NCBI RefSeq assembly: GCF_025639805.1
Contig: NZ_CP106735.1
Location: 744,001-808,000 of the forward strand
Direction: 5' to 3'
Source of the DNA: Reichenbachiella carrageenanivorans
Lineage (GTDB): Bacteria > Bacteroidota > Bacteroidia > Cytophagales > Cyclobacteriaceae
Length of the DNA: 64,000 bases
The notes beneath the pieces are model-generated. The model did no database searches. It worked only from the letters and a program-made list of their open reading frames with translations, and had not been told where the DNA came from. Shown here in pieces: positions 1 through 9,366 of the stretch. The position numbers and the translations under genes were made by a program. Positions within the stretch are counted from its first letter, which is position 1; each line of letters starts with the position of its first letter.

Positions 1-644
1 CTATGATGCACCGCACTGTCCAGCTGAATCAGCCCTCGATCGATATCTCCACTCTTAAACACCCAAACAAATGATTTGTATACTGGATGACGCTCAGGAT
101 ATTTTTCACGAAAGTAGTTATACAACCCTGCTAAAAAAAACAACTCCGAACTTTCGGAAGTATGCTCCATGGTCTTTTTGATCAAGTTGTAGGTTTGCTT
201 GGCCTGAGTCATGGCCTTGAAGCTACTCCCTTCTTGGGCATAATATTCTGCCAACAAACCATGAGCCGACATTTCAAAAAACATAGCTTCAAGGTTGTTC
301 GAATCTTTTCGACTGATCTGCTCAGACAATGAGATGGTTTTGAGCAGGTACTTTTCGTGTTCAGGATATACAGGACTAGACGTTCGTAATGGCTGATCTG
401 TCCATGCCAGACTCATCGCCCGCATCATCGGAACAATAGGATGGTCAGGTAGTTTTTCGGAAAGAGAGTCTATGACGCGCTCAGCCGCTTCAAATTCCTG
501 ATTATAAATATAGTCACCCCCACGATCTACCATTTTCAGCAAATCCTCATTTCCAAAAAGGGGAAGTTTTTGTGCCTGCGTTGTCGTATAAAAACAACTC
601 CAAAAGGCAATGACTAGACATAGTTTTTTAAATAATGGACGAAT
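1..644 (-). CDS. Secreted helical-repeat protein, C-terminus cut by window edge
   Basis: An open frame runs from about position 644 to the window start with no stop. The first residues read like a signal peptide: basic RPLFKK, then a hydrophobic LCLVIAFWSCF stretch, then TTTQAQK. The mature part is rich in helices and resembles TPR-type repeats, with no catalytic motif seen. No ATG or GTG precedes the signal peptide. The only choices are an ATT codon at 644, which gives an ideal signal peptide, or a TTG at 704. Function is unknown. The gene is divergent from the FdtA-like gene at 726. The reading frame is clear, but the start is not. Confidence 0.6.
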   Translation of the reverse strand, partial: MRPLFKKLCLVIAFWSCFYTTTQAQKLPLFGNEDLLKMVDRGGDYIYNQEFEAAERVIDSLSEKLPDHPIVPMMRAMSLAWTDQPLRTSSPVYPEHEKYLLKTISLSEQISRKDSNNLEAMFFEMSAHGLLAEYYAQEGSSFKAMTQAKQTYNLIKKTMEHTSESSELFFLAGLYNYFREKYPERHPVYKSFVWVFKSGDIDRGLIQLDSAVHH

Positions 645-725
645 AATCGTAGGCTTTGGGTGGAAAGAAGTATTTCGATTTTTTTTAAGCGTAATAATCG
701 GCAAATTTGATATTAAATTAATGAT

Positions 726-1121
726 ATGACAATTCCTAAATTATATAATCTTCCGACAGTGAATCAAAGTGCCCTCATGACTATAGCTGAAGGTGATTTT
801 ATTCCATTTGACATTCAACGAGTCTATTGGATTACGTCCAATATCCAAGATCAAATACGCGGAGAGCATGCGCACAAGTCGTGCCAACAATTGCTTTCGT
901 GTCTAAGTGGAAAACTTAAAATCACTATGGAAGATATTCAAGGTAAAAAGTACCATTTTGAATTGTCTCAGCCCAATGAAATGGTACTCATTCCATCACA
1001 ATATTGGTGCAAAATCGAATATAATAAAGATGCTATTGTGTTGGTGATGGCTTCTCAAGGTTATGATGCAAAAGACTATATCAGAGAATACAACACATTC
1101 AAATCACAAACGACAAGTTAA
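726..1121 (+). CDS. FdtA/WxcM-like cupin, probable sugar 3,4-ketoisomerase
   Basis: This is a 131-residue single-domain cupin. It carries the family signature RGEHAHK at about residues 46-52, followed by a Q-rich strand and the SGKLKITMED turn. FdtA/QdtA proteins of this family isomerise dTDP-4-keto-6-deoxyglucose to the 3-keto form on the way to 3-amino-3,6-dideoxy sugars, and the two histidines belong to the active site. It is followed after 3 bp by a GNAT/FemAB-like gene. FdtA genes often sit beside acyltransferases, but here no aminotransferase or nucleotide-sugar genes are adjacent. The family is secure; the exact substrate is inferred. Confidence 0.8.
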   Translation: MTIPKLYNLPTVNQSALMTIAEGDFIPFDIQRVYWITSNIQDQIRGEHAHKSCQQLLSCLSGKLKITMEDIQGKKYHFELSQPNEMVLIPSQYWCKIEYNKDAIVLVMASQGYDAKDYIREYNTFKSQTTS

Positions 1122-1124
1122 AGA

Positions 1125-2045
1125 ATGGTAGCAGATAGGCTAATTTTTTTGGAAGGGATACCTGATACTTCTACACTCAAAGATCTCCCCATATATTATA
1201 AGCCTCAATACTTAAGGCTAATCCAACCCAATGTAAAAGGCTTTTACGCTTTGCTCCCAAACAGGAGAGACATTGTTATGCTCCTCTATTTTCAATGTAT
1301 TGAAAATGAAGCCATCAGTCTCCAAGAAGCCCCTTTTGGAGGCATTTATTTCACACAACTGGCAGAAAACCGTCAAATCAATGACTTTCTTCAGTTCATC
1401 TCTCTACAGCTCTCAACAATAGGCATCACCCGACTCTCAATCAAAATCGCTCCTCGTTGCTACGGCCCATCAGCACTTCCGCTCGATACTATCGGCATGT
1501 CCTCCACAAAAAGAGAAATCAATCACCACTTGCCTATCACTTCAAAATCGCTCACAGATCAGATGACTCAGATGCAACGCAGGCGTTTGAAAAAAGGCAT
1601 GGCAGCCAATTTTGTTTTTGTACAAGAGGCGCCTGATCAACTTAATAAAATATATACATTCATTCAGGCATGTAGAGCTCAGAAAAAACACGCCATTTCT
1701 GTCTCATTAACCAAACTGAAAGCTCTCTCAGATGCACTCCCCTCACGCTACCTTATGTTTAGCTGTTATCATCAAGGGCAACTTATAGCAGCTACGATAT
1801 GTGTCATGGTGAATGATAGAGTGCTCTACAATTTTTTACCTGCAAGCCTCAAAACCTACAATACCTACAGTCCGATGGTCTTTCTGCTAAACAAAATTTA
1901 CGAATATGGACAACAGCATTATTTTGAAGTATTAGACTTGGGCACGTCTATGCTTGATGATAAACCCAACGAAAAGCTCATTACTTTTAAAAATAGAATG
2001 GGAGGAGTACAAACCGAAAGATCTATCTATTCACGGGAAATTTGA
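1125..2045 (+). CDS. GNAT/FemAB-like acyltransferase
   Basis: This 306-residue protein has a C-terminal half typical of FemAB/GNAT-fold acyltransferases. A small-molecule binding strand (LPSRYLMFSCYHQGQLIAATI) is followed by LYNFLPAS and then EVLDLGTSMLDDKP..LITFKNRMGG. That last segment is the classic end of this fold, where the protein closes on its acyl donor. It has no signal peptide and no membrane segment, so it should be cytoplasmic. It starts 3 bp after the FdtA-like cupin, so the two are surely co-transcribed and may act on the same sugar or surface molecule. The acceptor cannot be told from sequence. Confidence 0.7.
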   Translation: MVADRLIFLEGIPDTSTLKDLPIYYKPQYLRLIQPNVKGFYALLPNRRDIVMLLYFQCIENEAISLQEAPFGGIYFTQLAENRQINDFLQFISLQLSTIGITRLSIKIAPRCYGPSALPLDTIGMSSTKREINHHLPITSKSLTDQMTQMQRRRLKKGMAANFVFVQEAPDQLNKIYTFIQACRAQKKHAISVSLTKLKALSDALPSRYLMFSCYHQGQLIAATICVMVNDRVLYNFLPASLKTYNTYSPMVFLLNKIYEYGQQHYFEVLDLGTSMLDDKPNEKLITFKNRMGGVQTERSIYSREI

Positions 2046-2165
2046 GTCTTCTATCTAAGTAAATCACCTAAATACGCTCCAGAATCAATAGAAAATTTGC
2101 CTCACGCTTATATCGTAACATTATTATCTGTAAATTCGTCTCTTTCATTAACATCATCCCAAAAA

Positions 2166-2441
2166 TTGTTGAAGAAAACCTTTCCCATATTGTTCTGTCT
2201 GTTTTTCAGTATTCAGGTATTTGCAAATACCGAAAAAACGAATGCTGAGAAAAATGATGAATCCAAGTCCGTAGACGCAAAGAAAGAGGCCGAATCTGTA
2301 GAAAATTCTGAGCAAAGCGAGACGAATGCTGAACCCGATTCTAGCTACTACTCCGTCAACAAGTTCAACTTCTTATTCTACTTTGTGTATAAAATGAAAT
2401 ACATGGAAGACGAAACCGAAGTAGAAGCCCCTAAAAAATAA
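2166..2441 (+). CDS. Small acidic secreted protein of unknown function
   Basis: A TTG start at 2166 (or 2169) gives a clean signal peptide, LKKTFPILFCLFFSIQVFA, followed by a low-complexity Glu/Lys/Asn/Ser stretch (TEKTNAEKNDESKS...). A short C-terminal hydrophobic patch (FNFLFYFVYKMKYM) comes near the end. The frame is open upstream to a TTG at 2097, but that extension has no signal-peptide character. There is no known domain. It ends 2 bp before the convergent porT gene. The composition suggests an exported or periplasmic spacer-like protein. Confidence 0.5.
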   Translation: MLKKTFPILFCLFFSIQVFANTEKTNAEKNDESKSVDAKKEAESVENSEQSETNAEPDSSYYSVNKFNFLFYFVYKMKYMEDETEVEAPKK

Positions 2442-2442
2442 T

Positions 2443-3219
2443 TTAATATTTTCTAGCCTTTTTTCGGAATGAAGATGGCCCTCCCTCGAAGGTCACATAA
2501 ATCGTGAAACTATGAATATTTAGACTTTCGATTCCCGCACTAAAGTCATTTTGCTCACTGTCCAATACATTTAACAAACCAAACGAATACCTGACTTCTG
2601 GAGAGAATTTGAATAACTCCTGAAATAAATCAAGACCCACACCCACATCCAAAGACAAATTAAACTTATCGATCAGCAAACGTTCTGACGCGTCTTCATC
2701 TTTCTTATTACCAGACACTTTTACCGCTGGTGTTATCCCCGCTAAAAGGTAAATGGCTCTATTTTCTCTTCGTACAGATTTGTATTTAAATAAAACTGGA
2801 AGTTCAAAATAGGTAGGATCTCTCAATTCATTATAGACTTCTCCGTTGTCGTACCTATAGTCTAGCCCGAGTTGATAGAAACTAAAAGTAGGTGCCACTC
2901 GAATATCCATGTACTGAAAGACATGAAAATTAACGATAAACCCAATTTTGAACCCAAACTTATCCGTTGGCAAAATGGAATGTACAGAATCTAACGCAGG
3001 GGTAATGTACTCATCCGAATACTTCAATCTAAACCTAGACTTATGCCCACCGATCATAAACCCGTAGTGTACACTTTGTTCATCAAAATTCGGCAAATTG
3101 ATCGCACCTGAAATCTGAGCATGAGACTCAGTAGCAACCAGACAGCAGCCAACGACAAAAGCCAGTACTATTTTATGGCAGTGTATATGGAGCTTATGCC
3201 GAAAGTTAAAGGTTTGCAT
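2443..3219 (-). CDS. porT: PorT-family outer membrane protein, type IX secretion/gliding
   Basis: This 258-residue beta-barrel protein matches the PorT family. It has an N-terminal export signal (KIVLAFVVGCCLVATESHAQ), then alternating barrel strands such as YGFMIGGHKSRFRLKY and FGFKIGFIVNFHVF, ending in a SFTIYVTFEGG strand and a basic tail. PorT is an outer-membrane component needed for type IX secretion in Porphyromonas and Flavobacterium. The ubiE-porT gene order seen here is common in Bacteroidota. It overlaps the 3' end of ubiE by 52 bp, so the two are translationally coupled. Two T9SS cargo proteins are encoded at 44-50 kb. The call rests on overall resemblance and context. Confidence 0.75.
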   Translation of the reverse strand: MQTFNFRHKLHIHCHKIVLAFVVGCCLVATESHAQISGAINLPNFDEQSVHYGFMIGGHKSRFRLKYSDEYITPALDSVHSILPTDKFGFKIGFIVNFHVFQYMDIRVAPTFSFYQLGLDYRYDNGEVYNELRDPTYFELPVLFKYKSVRRENRAIYLLAGITPAVKVSGNKKDEDASERLLIDKFNLSLDVGVGLDLFQELFKFSPEVRYSFGLLNVLDSEQNDFSAGIESLNIHSFTIYVTFEGGPSSFRKKARKY

Positions 3220-3917
3220 TTAGTGTCTTTGTATCCTGTTTTTTCTAAAATATTGAGAAAGTCTTGACCGTAAGGAAATTCTGCAACTGATTCTGGCAAG
3301 TAGGTGTAGGCGGCATTATCACTCGATACTATCTTGCCGATCAGTGGCAATATAGCCTTAAAATAAAAACCGTAAAGCTGTTTCATTGGAAATTTGGTAG
3401 GTTTAGAAAACTCCAAAACAACCAACTTGCCTCCATCCTTCAGCACACGCCTCATATCAGAGAGACCTTTTTCCAAATGTTCGAAATTCCTTACGCCAAA
3501 GGCAACGATCACAGCGTCAAACTTATTGTCTTCGAAAAGCAACTGCTCTGAATCACCAAGGCGCATTTCGATAATATCTTCCACTCCTAGTTCAATCATT
3601 TTCTTCTTGCCTACTTCGAGCATACCTTCAGAGATATCCACTCCGATGATTTTTTCTGGTTTTAGCTTCAGAGCCTCTATAGCCAAATCACCTGTGCCAG
3701 TTGCAATATCAAGGATGATTTTAGGTTGATGCGATTTCAACTGACGGATGGCTTTTTTCCTCCAAAGGATATCAATACCCATGCTAAGAAAGTGATTGAG
3801 GAAATCATAGCGTTTACTGATATTATTAAACATATCAGCTACTTGTTGCTTCTTCGATTGCTCTTGATTTTTATAAGGTAGTACCGCCAATTGCTTCTTA
3901 TTTTTATGAGGTTGCAA
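3168..3917 (-). CDS. ubiE: Demethylmenaquinone methyltransferase
   Basis: This 249-residue class I SAM-dependent methyltransferase of the UbiE/MenG family carries KRYDFLNHFLSMGID near residue 35, SAM motif I (DIATGTGDLAI), IIGVDISEGMLEVG and the post-motif VAFGVRNFE. It carries out the last C-methylation of menaquinone; Bacteroidota usually use menaquinone-7. The frame starts at TTG 3917, and another TTG at 3890 would match the usual family N-terminus better. It overlaps porT downstream by 52 bp. Confidence 0.93.
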   Translation of the reverse strand: MQPHKNKKQLAVLPYKNQEQSKKQQVADMFNNISKRYDFLNHFLSMGIDILWRKKAIRQLKSHQPKIILDIATGTGDLAIEALKLKPEKIIGVDISEGMLEVGKKKMIELGVEDIIEMRLGDSEQLLFEDNKFDAVIVAFGVRNFEHLEKGLSDMRRVLKDGGKLVVLEFSKPTKFPMKQLYGFYFKAILPLIGKIVSSDNAAYTYLPESVAEFPYGQDFLNILEKTGYKDTKCKPLTFGISSIYTAIK

Positions 3918-4083
3918 TATTACACGGAATCCTTGAATTAATTATCAATCAAACCCTCCAACCCACCCTATTCCACATTTTTAAGCGCAGATATTAGATT
4001 CACAGAGCGAAGACATATAAATTAAATGTGTGATCGATGGAGTTCCAAATTGGTTTTAAGCATTTTTGCAAAAAATTACTCCT

Positions 4084-4680
4084 ATGAAAATCACAAGTTC
4101 CGAATTCGTCATCAGCAATACCGACTACAAATTATGTCCTGCCGCCGACAAGCCAGAATATGCTTTTATAGGAAGATCCAATGTGGGCAAATCGTCGCTT
4201 ATCAATATGCTCACAGACAAAAACAAACTAGCCAAAACCTCTGGAAAACCCGGAAAAACCCAGTTGATCAATCACTTTTTGATTAATAAAACGTGGTACT
4301 TGGTAGATTTACCAGGCTACGGCTGGGCTCAGGTGAGCAAAGAAATGAAGCAAAAATGGGAGGTCATGACCAAAAATTATTTGGGTCAACGAGAAAACCT
4401 ACACAACGTATTTGTATTGATCGATTCTCGGATTCCTCCACAGAAGATTGATATCGATTTTTTGAATTGGCTCGGAGAATATCAAATTCCGTTCTCTATT
4501 ATTTTCACCAAAGCCGACAAGCCTAACAATTCAAAAATCCAATCTAATATTGCGAACTTTAAAACAGAATTAAAAAAACACTGGGAAGAGATCCCGCCTA
4601 CTTTTGTGACCTCATCTGCACAAAAAGTAGGTCAGAAGGAAATATTAGAATACATCGGTCAAATTAATGAGAGTGTATAA
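4084..4680 (+). CDS. engB: Ribosome biogenesis GTP-binding protein EngB/YsxC
   Basis: This 198-residue TrmE-Era-EngA-EngB-class GTPase carries the G1 motif GRSNVGKSSL, G3 DLPGYGWAQ and G4 TKAD, with a late SSA element (G5). EngB/YsxC helps assemble the 50S ribosomal subunit in the cytoplasm. The ATG at 4084 is preferred over an upstream TTG at 4066 because family members begin with MKI and the SSEFVISN strand follows directly. It is divergent from ubiE-porT and followed 37 bp later by the DUF5606 gene. Confidence 0.95.
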   Translation: MKITSSEFVISNTDYKLCPAADKPEYAFIGRSNVGKSSLINMLTDKNKLAKTSGKPGKTQLINHFLINKTWYLVDLPGYGWAQVSKEMKQKWEVMTKNYLGQRENLHNVFVLIDSRIPPQKIDIDFLNWLGEYQIPFSIIFTKADKPNNSKIQSNIANFKTELKKHWEEIPPTFVTSSAQKVGQKEILEYIGQINESV

Positions 4681-4717
4681 GATTATATTAATTTTACGGC
4701 CGGTTTAACAACAAACT

Positions 4718-5155
4718 ATGGATTTCAACGAAATAGCAACGGTATCAGGCAAAGGAGGACTATTCAGCGTAGTGGCTCCTACACGTGGAGGTATGATCCT
4801 CGAATCAATGGACGAACAGAAAAAGAAGTTGGTAGTTAATGTCAACTCTAAAGTTTCTGTTCTTGGTGAAATATCGATTTATACCACTGACAAAGAGGGC
4901 TCTCGCCCATTGTCACAAGTGATGCAAAAAATTCACAAAGAATTTGATGGAGACACTGGCTTGACTACCAATTCGGACAACGAAGAATTGAAAGCTTTCT
5001 TAAGGTTTATCCTTCCAGAGTACGACGAGGATCGCGTGTACACCTCAGACATCAAAAAAGTAGTGAAGTGGTACGACCTACTCAGCAAAAACTACCCAGA
5101 GCTGTTCGAGGAAAAAGAGGAGAAAGAAGAAAAAGCCGCAGAAAAGAAAAAATAA
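4718..5155 (+). CDS. DUF5606 domain protein
   Basis: This 145-residue protein carries the conserved Bacteroidota DUF5606 N-terminus (IATVSGKGGLF.VVAPTRGGMILESMD). A helical part and a charged Glu/Lys tail (EEKEEKEEKAAEKKK) follow. There is no signal peptide, so it is cytoplasmic. The first 60 residues resemble a small SH3/KOW-like beta barrel, which is an inference. Function is unknown. A TAATTTTA box about 27 bp upstream is close to the Bacteroidota -7 consensus. The next gene starts 7 bp after its stop. Confidence 0.85.
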   Translation: MDFNEIATVSGKGGLFSVVAPTRGGMILESMDEQKKKLVVNVNSKVSVLGEISIYTTDKEGSRPLSQVMQKIHKEFDGDTGLTTNSDNEELKAFLRFILPEYDEDRVYTSDIKKVVKWYDLLSKNYPELFEEKEEKEEKAAEKKK

Positions 5156-5162
5156 GCTTCTG

Positions 5163-5474
5163 ATGAGCTTACCTCTCAACACTTGCGCAGCACTTATTAC
5201 CAAGCATTTCCAACTCCCAGATGAGGAGTTGGAACATTGCCAGTCATCGGAAAAAGAACTCGAGCAAGCCCTCTCCGCTATCATAAATAACTTGCTGAAT
5301 CAGGATCTTGCACGCCTGATGAATGCCTTTTATAAAATTGATTTGAACGAAATTGTATTCAAACGAATCATTACTTCCGAAGCTCCCGACCAAATAGGTC
5401 TGGCACTAGCCAAAGAAGTAATCAAACGAGAATGGCAAAAGGTAAAAACCAGAGAAAGACACAGAAGCAATTAG
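5163..5474 (+). CDS. Small conserved-looking helical protein
   Basis: This 103-residue, all-helical, soluble protein has the core segment [26 protein letters not shown]. It begins 7 bp after the DUF5606 gene, so it is probably translated from the same message. Its 3' end overlaps the stop of the convergent fbp gene by 4 bp. I recognise no domain. Its tight placement and normal codon use support a real gene. Confidence 0.65.
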   Translation: MSLPLNTCAALITKHFQLPDEELEHCQSSEKELEQALSAIINNLLNQDLARLMNAFYKIDLNEIVFKRIITSEAPDQIGLALAKEVIKREWQKVKTRERHRSN

Positions 5475-6484
5475 TTCTTCTGTACGATGGACGCTTCTCC
5501 TCTAAAAGCATGTGCTTTGTTCACCATATCAGGCGACCCAATAAATAGTGGCACACGCTGATGCAGTTCTGTAGGTTCGATTTCCATTACACGACGCTGA
5601 CCATCCGTAGCCATGCCACCTGCCTGCTCTATAATGAAAGCCAGACAGTTGCATTCGTACATGAGCCTGAGCTTACCATCAGGTGCCTTTTCCGTACTAG
5701 GATAGATGTAGATACCTCCCTTCAACAAATTTCTATGGAAATCTGCCACCAAAGAGCCAATGTATCTCGCACTATATTGTTGTTCTTTACAATATTCAAT
5801 GTATGCTTTCACTTCTGGCTCAAAACTGTTGTAAGAACCTTCGTTGATAGAGTACATTTTTCCATCTTTTGGGCACTTCATATTTTGATGAGACAATAAA
5901 AACTCGCCCAAAGTGGGCTCGAAGGTAAAGCCATTTACACCATGACCAGTAGTATAAACCAGCATCGTGGAAGATCCATATAAGATATAGCCCGCTGCTA
6001 CTTGCTTATCGCCTTTTTGCAAAACATCTTCCATCTGCACAGGCGTACCGATAGGGGTAACTCTCCTATAAATAGAAAATATGGTTCCGATAGATACATT
6101 CACATCGATATTGGATGAGCCATCCAGCGGATCCATTGCCACCACATATCTACTATTGGAGTTTAAACGAATCAAATCATCTTCCTCTTCGGAAATAATC
6201 GCACAGACTTCTCCGCCATTTTTAAGGGCGCGTGTAAATCTGATATCCGCAATTACATCTAATTTTTGCTGTTCTTCGCCCTGTACATTAGTGGCACCAT
6301 AGGCGCCAGCGATATCCAGCAAGCCAGATTTATTGACTTCACGATTAATTATTTTTCCAGCAAGGGCTATATCTCTTAGTAATTGAGACAACTCACCAGT
6401 GGCGAAAGGAAATTCGCCTTGTTTGTCATTGATGAATCTATCTAAGGTAGTACCAATAGTAGATCCGAGTGTATGCTTGTCCAT
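5471..6484 (-). CDS. fbp: Class 1 fructose-1,6-bisphosphatase
   Basis: This 337-residue protein has the typical class 1 FBPase length. The metal/phosphate site [13 protein letters not shown] is near residue 125, with SEEEDD before it and the C-terminal [20 protein letters not shown] block. It hydrolyses fructose-1,6-bisphosphate to fructose-6-phosphate in gluconeogenesis, which suits an organism living on peptides, amino acids and glycans. A TATTTTTG box on the minus strand at 6512-6505 could be its -7 element. It is divergent from the aspartate kinase gene. Confidence 0.95.
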   Translation of the reverse strand: MDKHTLGSTIGTTLDRFINDKQGEFPFATGELSQLLRDIALAGKIINREVNKSGLLDIAGAYGATNVQGEEQQKLDVIADIRFTRALKNGGEVCAIISEEEDDLIRLNSNSRYVVAMDPLDGSSNIDVNVSIGTIFSIYRRVTPIGTPVQMEDVLQKGDKQVAAGYILYGSSTMLVYTTGHGVNGFTFEPTLGEFLLSHQNMKCPKDGKMYSINEGSYNSFEPEVKAYIEYCKEQQYSARYIGSLVADFHRNLLKGGIYIYPSTEKAPDGKLRLMYECNCLAFIIEQAGGMATDGQRRVMEIEPTELHQRVPLFIGSPDMVNKAHAFRGEASIVQKN

Positions 6485-6624
6485 GAAAAGTGTTTTGGGT
6501 ACTGCAAAAATAGAAATAATAGCTTAATGATGGGGCTCTCAAATTAGTTTCTCCCTTCAATTGTTGCTCATTTATTTTTTTATTCTATCACCCTAGGTAA
6601 TTTTGCGACCCTAATTTTAAAAAA

Positions 6625-7911
6625 ATGAAAGTATTCAAATTTGGTGGCGCATCGGTAAAAGATGCCCCTTCTGTAAAAAATGTAGCTGAAGTAATCAAGC
6701 AATTTTGCAACGAAGAACTCGTAGTCATTGTGTCTGCTATGGGTAAAACGACCAACGCACTGGAAGAATTAGTGCAATTGTTTTTTGACAAAGGAGACTG
6801 GCAGGGGCAGTTGCAAGTCATCAAAAATTTTCATTTCGACATTTCTAATGGTCTCTTCGAAAAAGACCATCAGGTATTCGAAAGACTAGAAACCATATTT
6901 GAAGGAATCGCCAAATATTTAAGTTTTGCAGAAAGCAAACCCTATATGGAAGTATATAGTGAGATGGTAAGTCAGGGCGAACTGCTCTCTACTCGCATCA
7001 TCAGAAACTATCTAAACGAAAACATACACAAAACCATCTGGATAGATGCTCGCACCTATGTAAAGACCGACTACAACTACATAGACGCTCGTGTAGACTG
7101 GGACATGACCAAAAGAAATATTAGCGAAAAGATTCCAGCTTTTGCCAAAGATGCTATCGTCATCACGCAAGGATTTATCGGGTCTAATGGTGAAGGAAAA
7201 ACAACCACACTAGGTCGTGAGGGATCTGATTTTAGTGCCGCTATTTTCGCTACAGGCCTTAGTGCTGAATCTGTCACGGTATGGAAAGACGTGCCAGGTG
7301 TCATGACTGCTGATCCTAGAAAAATGCCAGATGCAGTGATCATTCCTAAGCTAAGCTATACGGATGCCTCTGAAATGACTTATTACGGTGCGTCTATCAT
7401 TCACCCACGCACCATCAAACCTTTGGCACAAAATGGCATTAAACTGTACGTTCGCCCTTTCAATGCACCAGAAGAATTGGGTACAGTGATTGGCGATGAG
7501 GGTACGGGTATGCATCCAGCTTCTTTCATCTTGAAAACCAAACAAGTATTTATCGACTTTAAAGTCACTGACTTTACGTTTATAGATGAGAAAAAATTAA
7601 GTATGATTTTCAATGCCTTGGATCAGCTCAATATCAAAATCAATTTGATGCAAAACTCAGCGGTGAGTTTCTCTATTTGTATTGACAAGAAATTTGACAA
7701 AGTCGAGCATTTGGTACAAAGGCTCAGTGACACTTTCAATATCGAAATGCGCGACAATCTAGAAATGCTGACAGTGAAAGGATATGACCAAGAAGCATTG
7801 GATAAAATCTACGATCGTAAGGAAATATTGCTAGAACAAAAATCGAAAGATGTGTATCACCTTCTATATGTGCCAGAAAAAAAGCACAAAGAATTAAGTG
7901 AATCGGCGTAA
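6625..7911 (+). CDS. Aspartate kinase (monofunctional)
   Basis: This 428-residue amino-acid kinase starts with MKVFKFGGASV, the ATP/aspartate-binding signature. It has TTLGREGSDFSAA at about residue 190 and IIHPRTIKPLAQ in the C-lobe. A regulatory ACT-like region follows from about residue 300. It phosphorylates L-aspartate as the first step to lysine, threonine and methionine. It is not fused to homoserine dehydrogenase. A TAATTTTG box at 6598-6605 may be its -7 element. Its 3' end overlaps the convergent fructosamine kinase frame by 18 bp. Confidence 0.93.
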   Translation: MKVFKFGGASVKDAPSVKNVAEVIKQFCNEELVVIVSAMGKTTNALEELVQLFFDKGDWQGQLQVIKNFHFDISNGLFEKDHQVFERLETIFEGIAKYLSFAESKPYMEVYSEMVSQGELLSTRIIRNYLNENIHKTIWIDARTYVKTDYNYIDARVDWDMTKRNISEKIPAFAKDAIVITQGFIGSNGEGKTTTLGREGSDFSAAIFATGLSAESVTVWKDVPGVMTADPRKMPDAVIIPKLSYTDASEMTYYGASIIHPRTIKPLAQNGIKLYVRPFNAPEELGTVIGDEGTGMHPASFILKTKQVFIDFKVTDFTFIDEKKLSMIFNALDQLNIKINLMQNSAVSFSICIDKKFDKVEHLVQRLSDTFNIEMRDNLEMLTVKGYDQEALDKIYDRKEILLEQKSKDVYHLLYVPEKKHKELSESA

Positions 7912-8752
7912 GGCAGAAACGATCCCACTGAGGTAAGCACTGCCAAACAAATTGACATGTACCAGGAGCGGGTATAAATTGAATATTGATTCTCGCTCTC
8001 GGTATCCCTCTTTCAAAGGGAATGCTTCGTGATAGCTTTCGTAAAACCGATTTTCAAAACCCCCAAACATCCGAGTAAAGGCCAGTTCTGCCTCACGATG
8101 ACCATAATAAACTGCAGGATCGATCATAAAGGACAGGCTGCCCATGCACATCTGCCAAAAAATTGCCTGACCAGAGGTCTCCATGCAATAAAGCTGGCTC
8201 TTCCTCTGGTAATAATACTGATAGCACCCTCAAAAGCTGATCAAACCTGTTCGTCAGCTCTTTATCTATCAACCCACGATCTCTTGCCATTTTAATTTGT
8301 GGCATAAGCCTACAATGAATGAAAAATTCCGACCAATTACGATCCCTTATATTGGACTGCGGGAGGCTACCAATATAATTATCATGATCTAAACCAAAAG
8401 TTTCGGAAGTACACTGGTGAAGTGCTGCCAGAGACTGACCAAATACAGACCAAAAATTTTCTGTACTCCTCCCTGACTCAACAAAAGTCAAACAGAGAAA
8501 ATCTGCTGTAGTTGTTTTTCCTATACCTTGCACCTTTGGCACACCGATCGTATCTGTGCTTCTGAGTAGCACCAGTCCCTGCGCTTCTGTTTCGAACATG
8601 TGTGAGGCCCCTTGACCCCACTTAAGAAAGTACGTTTTTCCATCAAACAAAAACTTACCAGCTTGATGGATACACCCTCCACCAATAGGTTTTATTTCGA
8701 CTTCGGTCAGAGTGTCAAATAACTGACGCGCGACGGCTTCGCCTAATTTCAT
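7894..8752 (-). pseudogene. Fructosamine kinase gene, single-base frameshift
   Basis: The N-terminal 200 or so residues give a clear fructosamine/ketosamine-3-kinase family protein. It has IGGGCIHQAGKF, the FLKWG strand, and the catalytic LLHGDLWSGNF near residue 190. The frame is then lost. The rest of the family sequence (IDPAVYYGHREAELAFTRMFGGF, then FPLKEGYRERESIFNLYPLLVH) continues in another frame from about 8126. Removing one T/A from the run at 8128-8130 restores one 285-residue protein of normal length. Both halves are well conserved, so the break is recent or a sequencing error. Its first codons overlap the phosphatase stop by 4 bp, which fits protein-deglycation partners in one operon. 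Confidence 0.85.
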
Positions 8753-9204
8753 TTTTGAGTTTCGATATGCGCTATCAATTGATCTACTGAGCGAGAAACC
8801 ATCTGGAAAACATTTTCGAAACCATCATAGCCACCGTAGTAAGGATCTGGCACATCCAAATCTCCATCAGCCTCTGGGTCAAAACCGCGCAACAAATAAA
8901 GATTTTTAGCACTCCCCGCAGCAAGCGCCTTCATGTCTCGAAAATTATTTCTATCCATAGCCAATATATAATCGAACCGATCAAAATCCTCTGCCACAAA
9001 TTTTCTTGCCTTGTGGCTGATGGGTACTCCGTGTGCTCGTGCCACTTCTATACTTCTATGATCTGGATTTTCTCCCACATGATAAGCCGCAGTACCTGCT
9101 GAGTCTGCTTCCATACTTAAACCCTTCACCTTATGATTAAAGATCGCCTCGCCCAGAGGTGAGCGACAAATATTGCCTAGGCATACAAATAAGACTTTAG
9201 TCAT
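8749..9204 (-). CDS. Low-molecular-weight protein tyrosine phosphatase
   Basis: This 151-residue protein starts with the P-loop CLGNICRSP (nucleophile Cys8, Arg14). It has the general-acid region DVPDPYYGG near residue 118 and FDYILAMDRNN in between. It is cytoplasmic and dephosphorylates phosphotyrosine proteins or small phospho-compounds. The gene is directly upstream of, and overlaps by 4 bp, the fructosamine kinase frame. LMW-PTP and fructosamine kinase are often neighbours, which suggests a role in sugar-phosphate or glycation repair. Confidence 0.93.
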   Translation of the reverse strand: MTKVLFVCLGNICRSPLGEAIFNHKVKGLSMEADSAGTAAYHVGENPDHRSIEVARAHGVPISHKARKFVAEDFDRFDYILAMDRNNFRDMKALAAGSAKNLYLLRGFDPEADGDLDVPDPYYGGYDGFENVFQMVSRSVDQLIAHIETQK

Positions 9205-9366
9205 AGCTACTCTTTTTTCTTGCCAAAATTTTTAATTATTATAAACTGCTACGCAAAATTAATTTAGTCTATTATTTCAATGAATTCATCGAAATAGAAA
9301 TGACCCCACCTCATTATTATATAATTTTACCTTAGAGAAATCTAAACCAAAACATAACACAATAGC

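Noticed and set aside
3394..3729. 111-codon plus-strand frame inside ubiE
   Set aside because: It overlaps the conserved SAM-binding core of ubiE on the other strand and has no family resemblance.
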